From positions 1 to 7,542 of the forward strand of contig NZ_CAMLDV010000166.1 of the NCBI RefSeq assembly GCF_946478835.1: a DNA stretch of 7,542 nucleotides, given 5' to 3'. Below the pieces are notes generated by a model that was not told the DNA's origin, searched no databases, and was given only the letters and a program-made list of their open reading frames with translations. Shown piece after piece: positions 1 through 6,155 of this stretch. A program made the translations under genes and the position numbers. Within the stretch, counting starts at the first letter, position 1, and each line of letters starts with the position of its first letter. Origin of the DNA: an uncultured Bdellovibrio sp. (GTDB lineage: Bacteria > Bdellovibrionota > Bdellovibrionia > Bdellovibrionales > Bdellovibrionaceae).

Positions 1-20
1 CTATTTTATCAGATTTGCCG

Positions 21-46
21 ACCTTGACCATAAAGGTAAGGTTTTT
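21..46 (+). terminator. Possible intrinsic terminator of a gene left of the window
   Basis: ACCTT (21-25), a bulged G, and ACC (27-29) pair with GGTAAGGT (35-42) around an ATAAA loop. A run of five T follows (42-46). The stem is short and bulged, so this is tentative. The rest of 47-236 holds no gene I can support and no convincing promoter for the lipoprotein gene. Confidence 0.33.
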
Positions 47-236
47 CGCTCTAACTCCTCATTTTCAGAGGGGATTCATTGTCTCAATTTAATATCTAGG
101 TCCCGAACGCCCAGCCACTTCGTGATTGCAAACCATGAGACTCAAAATAAGACAGATTGCTCGACCCGAGACCGATTAATTCAGGGAAAACCAGATCTTA
201 CTTGAAATACACACTTGGTTTTCCGAAACTAAGGTT

Positions 237-614
237 ATGAAAAAAATCTTGTTTATCACCATGATTTTGATCGCCGGTTGCTCAAGCCAACCTACCACTT
301 CAACAACAACTTCAGATGAAGCCACTTTGCCGAAGGCAGCCCCTCCTCCGAGCGAAGGAGAACGGGTTTATCGTGGAGCCGCACCGACAGCTATCAAGGC
401 AACACCCGCAGAAAATAGTCCTGTGACTGAAATCGAAAGAAAAGGTTGCGAAACCCCGCTTGGATTTATTCCCGATGGTGGTAAGGCGACGGGTTACTTA
501 AGCCCCACAGTACCAGTGGGAGAAATCTGCATCTCCGACACTATTACATGTAGTGATGGCAAGTGGTCAGGCCAAGCCATCCACCCTAGTTGCAAAACTG
601 AAAAAGCCAAATAG
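237..614 (+). CDS. Small secreted lipoprotein with a four-cysteine C-terminal module
   Basis: The 125-residue product starts with a lipoprotein signal peptide: two lysines, a hydrophobic stretch, and lipobox I-A-G-C with Cys15 as the predicted lipidated residue. After the cysteine comes a low-complexity Ser/Thr/Pro/Ala linker (about 16-65), as expected of a tether. A compact module (71-119) follows, with Cys71, Cys98, Cys105 and Cys119 in the pattern CxxPxG...G...Y...VPxGxxCxSxTxTCxxGxWSG....C. From memory, this C..P.G / C.S.T.TC / G.(L/W)SG pattern recurs, often in multiple copies, in secreted Bdellovibrionota proteins; two disulfides are likely. An AAGG lies 2 nt before the ATG, a weakly spaced ribosome site. 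It is the only plus-strand gene here and faces the minus-strand genes. No enzymatic residues are recognisable; a structural or binding role at the envelope is the most that can be inferred. The gene call is firm, the function unknown. Confidence 0.85.
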   Translation: MKKILFITMILIAGCSSQPTTSTTTSDEATLPKAAPPPSEGERVYRGAAPTAIKATPAENSPVTEIERKGCETPLGFIPDGGKATGYLSPTVPVGEICISDTITCSDGKWSGQAIHPSCKTEKAK

Positions 615-626
615 ATCCCTGAAATA

Positions 627-732
627 GAAAAACCCACAGTGTTTCCACTGTGGGTCTCAATAAATCTAAAAATAGAGGTGAGAACATCATGCTCCCCTAT
701 ACCTTCCTTGGTATCACCCCTCCCGTAAAAAT
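627..732 (-). ncRNA. Candidate GGA-rich small RNA, about 105 nt
   Basis: This minus-strand segment has its own extended -10 promoter and a strong intrinsic terminator and no convincing protein. By eye it folds into an outer 8-bp helix (714-721 with 674-681, one G.U pair) that encloses a hairpin AUACC/GGUAU (710-714 with 699-703) whose six-base loop is AAGGAA. The helices share base 714, so the junction must adjust. Purine-rich GGA motifs occur at 717-724 (GGGAGGGG), 702-709 (AAGGAAGG), 692-698 (AGGGGAG) and at the terminator loop. GGA in hairpin loops and unpaired stretches is the hallmark of CsrA/RsmA-sequestering RNAs, and is also what an RNA pairing with pyrimidine-rich targets would show. 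The function is inference; the boundaries depend on the predicted promoter. A plus-strand 18-codon ORF overlaps it and is the main alternative. Confidence 0.5.
628..655 (-). terminator. Intrinsic terminator of the candidate small RNA
   Basis: A perfect 10-bp stem (632-641 with 646-655) is capped on the minus strand by a GAAA tetraloop and followed there by TTTTTC. On the plus strand it is followed by CTCAAT with no T run, so as a classical terminator it works for minus-strand RNA. It could still protect the 3' end of the lipoprotein mRNA. Because endA has its own terminator at 831-862, this one implies a separate transcript between them. Confidence 0.7.
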
Positions 733-738
733 GATTGC

Positions 739-747
739 AGCATAACA
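739..747 (-). promoter_or_regulatory. Extended -10 promoter of the small RNA candidate
   Basis: On the minus strand the sequence reads TGTTATGCT, which is TG, one base, then TATGCT (4 of 6 to TATAAT with the key A2 and T6). This is an extended -10 element, which can work with a poor -35. Upstream, TTGCC near 758-762 is too close to be a proper -35. Predicted start is near A732. Confidence 0.4.
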
Positions 748-830
748 AAAACATGATGGCAAGCGCCTTATTACAGATTTTTTAAGATTTTTAAGAAAAG
801 CGCGTTTTAAACTCGCAAATGCGAACCACG

Positions 831-862
831 AAATAAAAAAGCCTGCTTATGAAGCAGGCTTT
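831..862 (-). terminator. Intrinsic terminator of endA
   Basis: AAAGCCTGCTT (838-848) and AAGCAGGCTTT (852-862) form a perfect 11-bp stem with a three-base loop. On the minus strand it is followed by TTTATTT, giving a T-rich tail continuous with the T end of the stem. It lies 36 bases past the endA stop codon. Confidence 0.85.
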
Positions 863-897
863 CAAACAAAATTCTAATTAATTATGTAAAACAAAAA

Positions 898-1785
898 CTA
901 GAAATCAGCGATACGATCAGCAAGCTCTGGGAAATCGATGAATGGATTTCTGTTACCTTGGGCTTTGAAAATCTCTTCGTTTCTTCTCATCTCTTCCGCA
1001 TCGACAGGATCTTCTTTGTTCCACTTGCGAAGGATGACTTCTTCAAGTTGGTTGATCGGCATATCGTAACGAACAGAGAAATAGAAAAGTGCACGAGCCA
1101 CATTGCCTTTGTGATCTTGAGGTGGTTCGAAAACTTCATCAGAGCCACCAGAGCCCAAACCGAAACGAGACGCCGGGCATTTTAGCTCCATCAAATCGTG
1201 AGAAACTTCACCGAACATGTTGTTCCCGCGAATCGCGTTGATTTGTGAATCTGTTGGGAACAAGTGATGAAGATCTGACTTTTGCACTTCATCCGGGAAT
1301 CTTCTTGTGAAGTGACTTTGTGGCCATGTGTGCTCCACGTTGATCACTTTATTATCTGGGATAGTTCCAGGCGATGGGAAATCTCTGCGGAAGTCACTCA
1401 CCGGACGGTCTTTATCGCAGTAAACATCATGAACCGCATAACCGTTGTTACCGTCTTTGATAAGGTAATAGTTCCCCATTAAAAACACTCTTGCAGCGTT
1501 GTAGCCAATCGCCGTGTGAGCGTAACAACGACCTTGTCCTTGCGCTTGCATGCAGGAATTCACGATCAAGTCGTTTCCGCTAGCACGCTTCACGTGGAAA
1601 CTGCGCAAGACAGCTTTAATTTTGTTTTCTAAATCTTCGTTGGAAACTCCCGCCTTCAAAGCGCGGTAGAATTCATCCCCATAATAAGGAACGACACGAG
1701 TGGTTTGTTGCTGAGCCGCTTGGGCTACAGAAACAGATAACGATGTAAATACAATCACTGACTTAATGAGCTTCGCTAGCTTCAT
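898..1785 (-). CDS. endA: Secreted EndA-family endonuclease (Endonuclease_1, His-Me finger)
   Basis: This 295-residue protein is a predicted periplasmic or secreted DNA/RNA endonuclease of the EndA/Vvn family, which cuts nucleic acid non-specifically with one divalent metal. A Sec signal peptide covers residues 1-23 (basic N-terminus, hydrophobic core, AQA cleavage site). The beta-beta-alpha-metal core is VEHTWPQ (149-155) with His152 as expected general base, then SDLHHLFPTD (170-179) and NxxRGNNMFGE (183-193). KGNVARALFYFSVRY (226-240) and the GNRNPFID block (277-284) close the domain. Family members usually have His after PFID; here it is Phe285. Cys78, Cys87, Cys123 and Cys203 could form disulfides. 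The gene lies 100 bp after the rhomboid stop and has a structured leader; the Shine-Dalgarno (GGCGGA) is weak and lies inside a possible stem. In a predator such an enzyme would degrade prey or extracellular DNA, which is inference. Confidence 0.93.
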   Translation of the reverse strand: MKLAKLIKSVIVFTSLSVSVAQAAQQQTTRVVPYYGDEFYRALKAGVSNEDLENKIKAVLRSFHVKRASGNDLIVNSCMQAQGQGRCYAHTAIGYNAARVFLMGNYYLIKDGNNGYAVHDVYCDKDRPVSDFRRDFPSPGTIPDNKVINVEHTWPQSHFTRRFPDEVQKSDLHHLFPTDSQINAIRGNNMFGEVSHDLMELKCPASRFGLGSGGSDEVFEPPQDHKGNVARALFYFSVRYDMPINQLEEVILRKWNKEDPVDAEEMRRNEEIFKAQGNRNPFIDFPELADRIADF

Positions 1786-1789
1786 TCAG

Positions 1790-1842
1790 GTCCGCCATTT
1801 CTAGTTGGGGGTGATGTTCAGCCTCTGGCGGACAATGTGTCC
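1790..1842 (-). promoter_or_regulatory. endA leader with two competing hairpins, one over the RBS
   Basis: In the minus-strand RNA, GUCCGCCA (1826-1833) is an exact complement of UGGCGGAC (1790-1797), an 8-bp stem with a 28-nt loop. Its 3' arm is the only Shine-Dalgarno-like sequence and ends 4 nt before the endA ATG. The UGUCC at 1830-1834 can instead pair with GGACA just upstream (1838-1842) around a CAU loop. The two pairings share bases and exclude each other. This could switch ribosome access; no ligand or regulator is evident. Confidence 0.4.
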
Positions 1843-1863
1843 TATCGGTAATATTCGTGTCAA
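1834..1863 (-). promoter_or_regulatory. Weak candidate promoter of endA
   Basis: A perfect TTGACA lies at 1858-1863 on the minus strand. The best -10 at workable spacing is CACATT at 1834-1839 (18-bp spacer), only 3 of 6. An ACCGATAG at 1841-1848 resembles a sigma-28 -10 box, but no TAAA lies 15 bases upstream. A TATATA at about 1868-1873 is another possible -10. No terminator is visible after the rhomboid gene, so read-through is also possible. Confidence 0.22.
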
Positions 1864-1885
1864 CGGGTATATATTAATTACAGAG

Positions 1886-2833
1886 TTAAATCTGCGGAGC
1901 TGGCGAAGACGACGAAGGTGTCTTCCATCTGTAAGCAAAGGCTGCCAAAGCGCCTATTAGCGTTCCTCCGAGGTGAGCTGCGTAAGCCACGCCACTCCCT
2001 AAGCCCTCGGGGGTTGCCCACAAATTGGCCAAATCTACGACTAAAAACAAAGGCACGATTAAAAGCGTTGGGAGATAGATGGCACCGTATTGCCCGGGCA
2101 TGGGAGAGACAAAATACAGAAACCGAACTCTTATTCGGGTTTCAGCGACACAGTAGAAAGCTAAAAGCGCACTGATCGAAGCACTTGCCCCCACCATCGG
2201 CACTGTTCCATGAGAGTCTGAGAACAGGAATCCCGCACCACCCGCAATACCGCCAAGCACATAAATAAATAAAAGCGCGCCACTGCCAACAAGGCCTTCC
2301 ACCGCAACACCAATCAAGGCAAGAAACGCAAGGTTAGAAAGCAAATGAATCCAGTTCGAGTGAGAGAACTGATAAGTGAGCCATGCGAAAGGCCCTTTTT
2401 CCGAAGAGCTTAAACCAAAGCGATATAACAACTGCTCTTGATACTTCTTACGAAACTCAACAAAATCTGTTTTCCAATGAGCGATCTGCACGTCGTCGCC
2501 TTTATAGCTTAGCGTCTCGGCACTCGCCAAAAATCTCGCATCACGAAGAGCATACGCTCCCAACACACCCATCTGTTCGATGTTTTGAGATTTTATCTCG
2601 TGAACCCAAGCTGGTTTTTCGTAAAGAGCTTCAGAGGAAAGATTCTGCAGATATTGATAATAGAGACGCCCCGTTAATGTCAGACCGTCCCTTTGTAAAA
2701 CTGAAGACGAAGAGATTGTCGAAGAAGCGCCGCTAAAAATTAACACGAAGATAAAAATATTCAGAACCACCAACGTGATCGTCAGAGGAAAGCGTGTGTA
2801 ATCGCGGAAGTCTTCAGGACAAGGAAGAATCAT
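1886..2833 (-). CDS. Rhomboid-family intramembrane serine protease with a large first loop
   Basis: This 315-residue membrane protein has the full rhomboid signature: HxxxxHxxxN at His158, His163 and Asn167; GASAS at 215-219 with Ser217 as nucleophile; and AAHLGG with catalytic His287. Predicted membrane segments lie near 17-36, 164-181, 184-204, 213-230, 250-269 and 282-301, the basic six-helix bacterial form. The stretch between the first and second segments (about 37-150) is far longer than the corresponding L1 loop in enzymes such as E. coli GlpG and carries a charged, helical-looking insert. The C-terminus is a short Ser/Pro-rich tail. Rhomboids cleave single-pass membrane proteins within the bilayer; the substrate is unknown. 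The start overlaps the preceding RDD gene by 4 bp (ATGA), implying translational coupling. The family call is firm. Confidence 0.93.
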   Translation of the reverse strand: MILPCPEDFRDYTRFPLTITLVVLNIFIFVLIFSGASSTISSSSVLQRDGLTLTGRLYYQYLQNLSSEALYEKPAWVHEIKSQNIEQMGVLGAYALRDARFLASAETLSYKGDDVQIAHWKTDFVEFRKKYQEQLLYRFGLSSSEKGPFAWLTYQFSHSNWIHLLSNLAFLALIGVAVEGLVGSGALLFIYVLGGIAGGAGFLFSDSHGTVPMVGASASISALLAFYCVAETRIRVRFLYFVSPMPGQYGAIYLPTLLIVPLFLVVDLANLWATPEGLGSGVAYAAHLGGTLIGALAAFAYRWKTPSSSSPAPQI

Positions 2834-4047
2834 TGAACTTCGTACCTTTCCTTAAAGCGCTCAAGCCATGAGTCGTCCGTGGCACTTGCAGGCAAACGAC
2901 CACCTTTTTGCGTGTATTTGTCTGCGTTTTCATTCAAAGCCCACACCAAACGCACATAACGTTTTTCAAGAGCGGGCTTCAATGCTGGAATCTTTTGAAG
3001 GTCTTCGACCATTTTCAAACTGCCAGCATAATCTTGGCTTGTGTATTTTTCGTCCGACAAAAGAAGCTGGGTTATCCAAAGTTTTCCATCTGCCTGCTCT
3101 AGATCTTCTTTCTTGCCATCTTCATTCATGTAGCGCGCAATCGCACACGTCGAGGACGAAGTGCCTTCGCAGATTTTTTCAAAATATTTTTCTTGAGCTT
3201 CCCCGTCTGCCGTTACGAATTTGGCAAGATAGGCCATATCTTGAGAACTCACTGGGTCTCCCCACAAAGAAACTTCCGCCTCTTTATCAAGGCACTCCGC
3301 TGAAATTTCATTGAGCAAGTACAACGAAAGGGCTGCATCTAAGCGTGACGTTCCTGCAAGGTCCGATTCCTTGATCTCTTTGCAGGCTGCGACACCGACA
3401 GGATCTTTTTCGCGGAAGGCGCCACTTTGCAAAGAATAATAAGTTCTAAAAAATCCTAAAACGCCAAAGAGCAATAAAAACAGAAAACTCATGCGCAGCC
3501 ACGAAGAGATAAAACGTGATTCCAGCGGATGAGGTCCGTCGTCGTAAACTTTTTTAAGTGTCACGACCATCGTGTCAGAAGCTCTTTCGTGGAAAGCGCG
3601 TCTTAATGGATGACTTGCTATTTCTAAAAACGGCACTGCGAGTAAAAAGAATCCACCGCAAAACATGAAGGCACGAATCAAACACTGATTGATGCTTAAG
3701 CGCGTTTGTTCTTGAGGATAAGAGACCACACGCAATTGCAAAAAGAATTGCCCTGGAGTCGCCTGCCAATAATACAAGAACACTGTTTGCAGAAGCGTCG
3801 TAAAGAAAACAATCGTTAAGAGCACAAGCCCTGCGGCGATGGCTCCCTCTTGTGAGTTTGTATTGAGTAGGAAAAATGTTTTAGTTTGGCGAACCAATCC
3901 CGCGATCAGAAGACTCACGACCGGAGAAAAAATAAGGAAATCCAAAACGAGCGCTAAAAAGCGATCGGAAATGGATGCAATTGGTGTCGCAACGGGCTTA
4001 TTTGTTTGTGGCTTAACTTCTGGAGCCGATAGATCTGGAAATACCAT
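2830..4047 (-). CDS. RDD-domain membrane protein with a helical, cysteine-containing C-terminal domain
   Basis: The 405-residue product has an RDD domain at about 22-167: DRFLALVLDFLI (28-39) carries the conserved Arg29 and Asp36, TPGQFFLQLRVV (97-108) matches the family's GQ...LRVV segment, and RRAFHERASDTMVV (149-162) matches the usual LHD..A.T.VV with Glu154 in place of Asp. Membrane segments are predicted near 31-52, 70-94, 124-144 and 183-203. The remaining 200 residues (205-405) are soluble, probably alpha-helical and repeat-like, with Cys222, Cys252, Cys293 and Cys301, which suggests location outside the cytoplasm. RDD proteins are poorly characterised and some are linked to transport; I assign no reaction. 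It begins 39 bp after the preceding gene with no clear Shine-Dalgarno, and ends in a 4-bp overlap with the rhomboid gene, so the two products probably act together or in fixed ratio. Confidence 0.85.
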   Translation of the reverse strand: MVFPDLSAPEVKPQTNKPVATPIASISDRFLALVLDFLIFSPVVSLLIAGLVRQTKTFFLLNTNSQEGAIAAGLVLLTIVFFTTLLQTVFLYYWQATPGQFFLQLRVVSYPQEQTRLSINQCLIRAFMFCGGFFLLAVPFLEIASHPLRRAFHERASDTMVVTLKKVYDDGPHPLESRFISSWLRMSFLFLLLFGVLGFFRTYYSLQSGAFREKDPVGVAACKEIKESDLAGTSRLDAALSLYLLNEISAECLDKEAEVSLWGDPVSSQDMAYLAKFVTADGEAQEKYFEKICEGTSSSTCAIARYMNEDGKKEDLEQADGKLWITQLLLSDEKYTSQDYAGSLKMVEDLQKIPALKPALEKRYVRLVWALNENADKYTQKGGRLPASATDDSWLERFKERYEVQ

Positions 4048-4086
4048 ACAGATCGTATCGGCTTGGGACAGGAAAGACTAAAGCTG

Positions 4087-4704
4087 TTATTGTGTGAAAT
4101 TGATGGCTTGAATGCGGCCTTGCTCGTCTTTTACAAAGTGAGCTTTGCCGATGATTTCTTTGCCGGAACCAACCAAGGTATAGACTTCTTCATTATCAGC
4201 GGCGTTTTGTGCCAAGGCGACTTCGCTGTAATCCCTACCGAAGGCCTCAGAATACTTCATTAAGAAATCCGCTTTGTCAGTGATCGCCATTGGATGTTCA
4301 CCGGCTTGAGCATCGATGAATTCCAGGCTTTCAATACGACCTTGAGCGAGCTTCATGCCGTATTTTCCTTCAAGATAACCAAAAATCAATTCATCACGCA
4401 AAGTCGGCGCTTCCGCCAAGCTTGCTGAAAGGGCTGACTTATCGGAAGCCAAACGTTTTGCGAGATCGTGTTCCCACTTCACATCTTTGGCAAAAGCTGC
4501 GGGTTCAAAACTTGCGACATTACGACGACCGCCGTTTGTCAAAGAATCAGGACCTTGCACCAGCCACTGATTAAGGAACACGGTCATGATAAGAACAGAT
4601 GCGATAGAAAGAATCAAAATAGCTTTTTGCTCTTGAGCTTTATCTTGCAATCTTTTTCTTACTGACTGAGCTTTTGGAAATTCAATCACTTGTGCGTTCC
4701 TCAT
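4087..4704 (-). CDS. Unknown single-pass membrane protein
   Basis: I do not recognise this 205-residue protein. It has a short basic cytoplasmic N-terminus (VIEFPKAQSVRKRLQDK), one hydrophobic segment at about 28-48, and a soluble remainder of about 155 residues with no cysteine after the anchor and no catalytic motif I can name. The positive charge before the anchor predicts N-in, C-out topology, so the main domain should face the periplasm. The start is well supported: GAGGGG lies 7 nt before the ATG and a TATAAT is just upstream. It is the first gene of a three-gene minus-strand run (this gene, RDD, rhomboid), with 39 bp to the next gene. A single-pass protein next to a rhomboid is a conceivable substrate or partner, which is speculation. 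Confidence 0.8.
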   Translation of the reverse strand: MRNAQVIEFPKAQSVRKRLQDKAQEQKAILILSIASVLIMTVFLNQWLVQGPDSLTNGGRRNVASFEPAAFAKDVKWEHDLAKRLASDKSALSASLAEAPTLRDELIFGYLEGKYGMKLAQGRIESLEFIDAQAGEHPMAITDKADFLMKYSEAFGRDYSEVALAQNAADNEEVYTLVGSGKEIIGKAHFVKDEQGRIQAINFTQ

Positions 4705-4720
4705 TGTTTTACCCCTCGCA

Positions 4721-4726
4721 ATTATA
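4721..4726 (-). promoter_or_regulatory. Possible -10 box for the membrane-protein operon
   Basis: A perfect TATAAT lies 16 nt before the ATG on the minus strand, with no recognisable -35 at 16-18 bp spacing. If used, the mRNA leader would be only about 10 nt and include just the GGGG of the ribosome site. A second A/T-rich -10-like box (TATAAA, 4756-4761) lies upstream, also without a clear -35. Confidence 0.33.
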
Positions 4727-4826
4727 TGTCATTCATCAATGCGAAGGCTGTGCCGTTTATAAGTCTAACCTATTCTCTCTTGCTGAAAAAGAGATTAACA
4801 GACGAACAAAAGATGTTTGACGTATT

Positions 4827-4845
4827 AAAATGATCATCTCATTTT
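4827..4845 (-). terminator. Weak A/T-rich hairpin after the S41 gene
   Basis: AAAATGA (4827-4833) and TCATTTT (4839-4845) form a 7-bp stem with a five-base loop, 28 bases past the S41 stop. The stem has one G-C pair and no strong T tract, so termination here would be inefficient and read-through into the next operon is possible. The rest of the 169-bp gap shows only the -10-like boxes. Confidence 0.25.
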
Positions 4846-4873
4846 GAATCACAAAAATCTTGTCCTCGAGAGT

Positions 4874-6079
4874 CTAGTCCAGAGCCTTTTTCACCCAAGA
4901 ATCAATCCCAGCCTGCATTTCCGAGAGGTTGTAGTAGAGCACGCGATCCAACTCCACACCATTTCCCTCGATGCGATGTTTTTTGTGACTCAAATAGAGA
5001 GCCTCCGGAATTGAAATCTCCACACCTGGACCTACTTCACTGAGCGGATACCAAACGCCCACCAGGAGCTGACCTCGACTGGGAGAACCTAAGAGCGGAG
5101 CTTTGCGAAATTCTTTTAACGCTTGCGCCACGAGTTCCGCCACGGAAGATGTTTTGCCATCGACGAGTACGCGAACGTCGCCACGATAACATTCGTTTTG
5201 CTTGAAAGTTTTTAGAATTACTTCGCGGTGTTGATCAAGAATCTCCAATTGTTTTTCATCGCGAAGATCATTGGGAAGCTCTGCCGAGTTGTCTTTCGCA
5301 AATCGCGGCTTGATAAGGCGTCCCACTTCTTCAGGCGTGCACATCACCAGAGAAAGAAAACGAAGACCCGCAACAAAGTTTCCACCGACGTTTCCGCGAA
5401 GGTCGACAACAAGGCGACGAACGTCTTTCAGTTTTGTTTCCAGTTCTTTGATTTTTTCATCTTTGAAAAAATCCGCACGGAAAGAAGGAATCTGAATAAC
5501 CGCGGCATTGTTTTTTAGTTTTTCGAACGTCACCCCCTCTGAACGCGTGATATTTGTCGCTTTGATATCAAAGGTGTGCGTTTCTTTTCCGCGCTCAATG
5601 GTGTAAGTGCCCGACTCTGTCTGCGCTTCCCAGGGATTCGGTTGATCACCATTGATGCTTTTAATTACATCGCCTTTGCGAAGACCTTGCATCGCGGCCG
5701 GAGATTTGGGATGAAGTTTGAAAATCACAAGCTCGCTATCAACGAACTCGCTTTCAATGCCTGTTTCTAAAGCTTCTCCTCTCCAGATACTCTTCACTTC
5801 CGAAGAGTCATAAACCTCGAGATGAGAAACGTTAAGAAGACCCAACACATTATTGATGTCTTTGATCACTAATTTTTTAGGCGAGTAAGGCGTCACCAAT
5901 CGACTGCGGCGATGGCACGTGCGTTTCCATTTACGAACTTGTTCGTCTTCTAAAAAGATTTTCTCTGCCACTAAATCACAAACCACCGGATATGGATTCA
6001 CGAATCCCCTCTGCACGGTGATGTGATAGGCCGCAAAGGCGCAAGAGACAGCCAGAAGAATGGCAAGAAGTCGGCTCAT
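4874..6079 (-). CDS. PDZ domain / S41 (C-terminal processing) peptidase-like protein
   Basis: The 401-residue protein has a short hydrophobic N-terminus (3-17, possible cleavage at AFAA), so it should be exported. A PDZ domain covers about 108-175 (SPAAMQGLRKGDVIKSING at 126-144 is its signature). The S41 core follows: VVDLRGNVGG (224-233), then the nucleophile region DGKTSSVAELVA (307-318). Aligned with TxSAxE, Ser312 is the expected nucleophile and Glu315 the companion acid. CtpA-type enzymes have their general-base Lys 25 residues after the Ser, in a GKG context; here that position is Gln337 (SRGQLLVG). Ser85-His86 lies just before the PDZ domain, where S41 proteins carry a D.H(S/T) motif. 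Such proteins cleave or monitor periplasmic substrates; activity here is uncertain. It begins 76 bp after the Fis-type gene, across a terminator; its ribosome site is weak. Confidence 0.88.
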   Translation of the reverse strand: MSRLLAILLAVSCAFAAYHITVQRGFVNPYPVVCDLVAEKIFLEDEQVRKWKRTCHRRSRLVTPYSPKKLVIKDINNVLGLLNVSHLEVYDSSEVKSIWRGEALETGIESEFVDSELVIFKLHPKSPAAMQGLRKGDVIKSINGDQPNPWEAQTESGTYTIERGKETHTFDIKATNITRSEGVTFEKLKNNAAVIQIPSFRADFFKDEKIKELETKLKDVRRLVVDLRGNVGGNFVAGLRFLSLVMCTPEEVGRLIKPRFAKDNSAELPNDLRDEKQLEILDQHREVILKTFKQNECYRGDVRVLVDGKTSSVAELVAQALKEFRKAPLLGSPSRGQLLVGVWYPLSEVGPGVEISIPEALYLSHKKHRIEGNGVELDRVLYYNLSEMQAGIDSWVKKALD

Positions 6080-6097
6080 GGTGATCTTTCAAATGAA

Positions 6098-6134
6098 CAA
6101 AAGCAAAGACCGAGCGTTTGCACACTCGGTCTTT
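6098..6134 (-). terminator. Terminator of the Fis-type regulator gene
   Basis: AAAGACCGAG (6105-6114) pairs perfectly over 10 bp with CTCGGTCTTT (6125-6134) around a 10-base loop. The minus-strand tail is GCTTTTG, 22 bases past the regulator's stop. No room remains for a full promoter before the S41 start, so the S41 gene must rely on read-through or on a promoter inside the regulator gene. Confidence 0.75.
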
Positions 6135-6155
6135 TGATTCCAATTCAAAAGGGAA

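Noticed and set aside
2..205. Plus-strand frame open from the left edge for 67 codons, ending in TGA
   Set aside because: It has rare codons (ATA, AGG), no recognisable protein pattern, and contains a terminator-like hairpin at 21-46. An open frame of this length is possible by chance. A real C-terminal end of an upstream gene cannot be excluded.
494..754. Minus-strand ORF of 86 codons antisense to the lipoprotein gene
   Set aside because: It runs through the small-RNA terminator and against a convincing lipoprotein gene, has no clear ribosome site, and its composition is not protein-like.
1756..1798. Ten-codon upstream ORF (ATGGCGGACCTG...) overlapping the endA start in another frame
   Set aside because: It has no ribosome site of its own and is probably incidental; the same bases are better explained as the leader stem.
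3575..3769. Several ORFs of 64-148 codons on both strands inside the minus-strand genes
   Set aside because: All lie within well-supported genes in other frames, and none shows a domain, ribosome site or signal peptide worth keeping.
4057..4064. GCCGATAC just before the RDD gene, resembling a sigma-28 -10 box
   Set aside because: No TAAA lies 15 bases upstream, and the predicted start would fall at the ATG itself.
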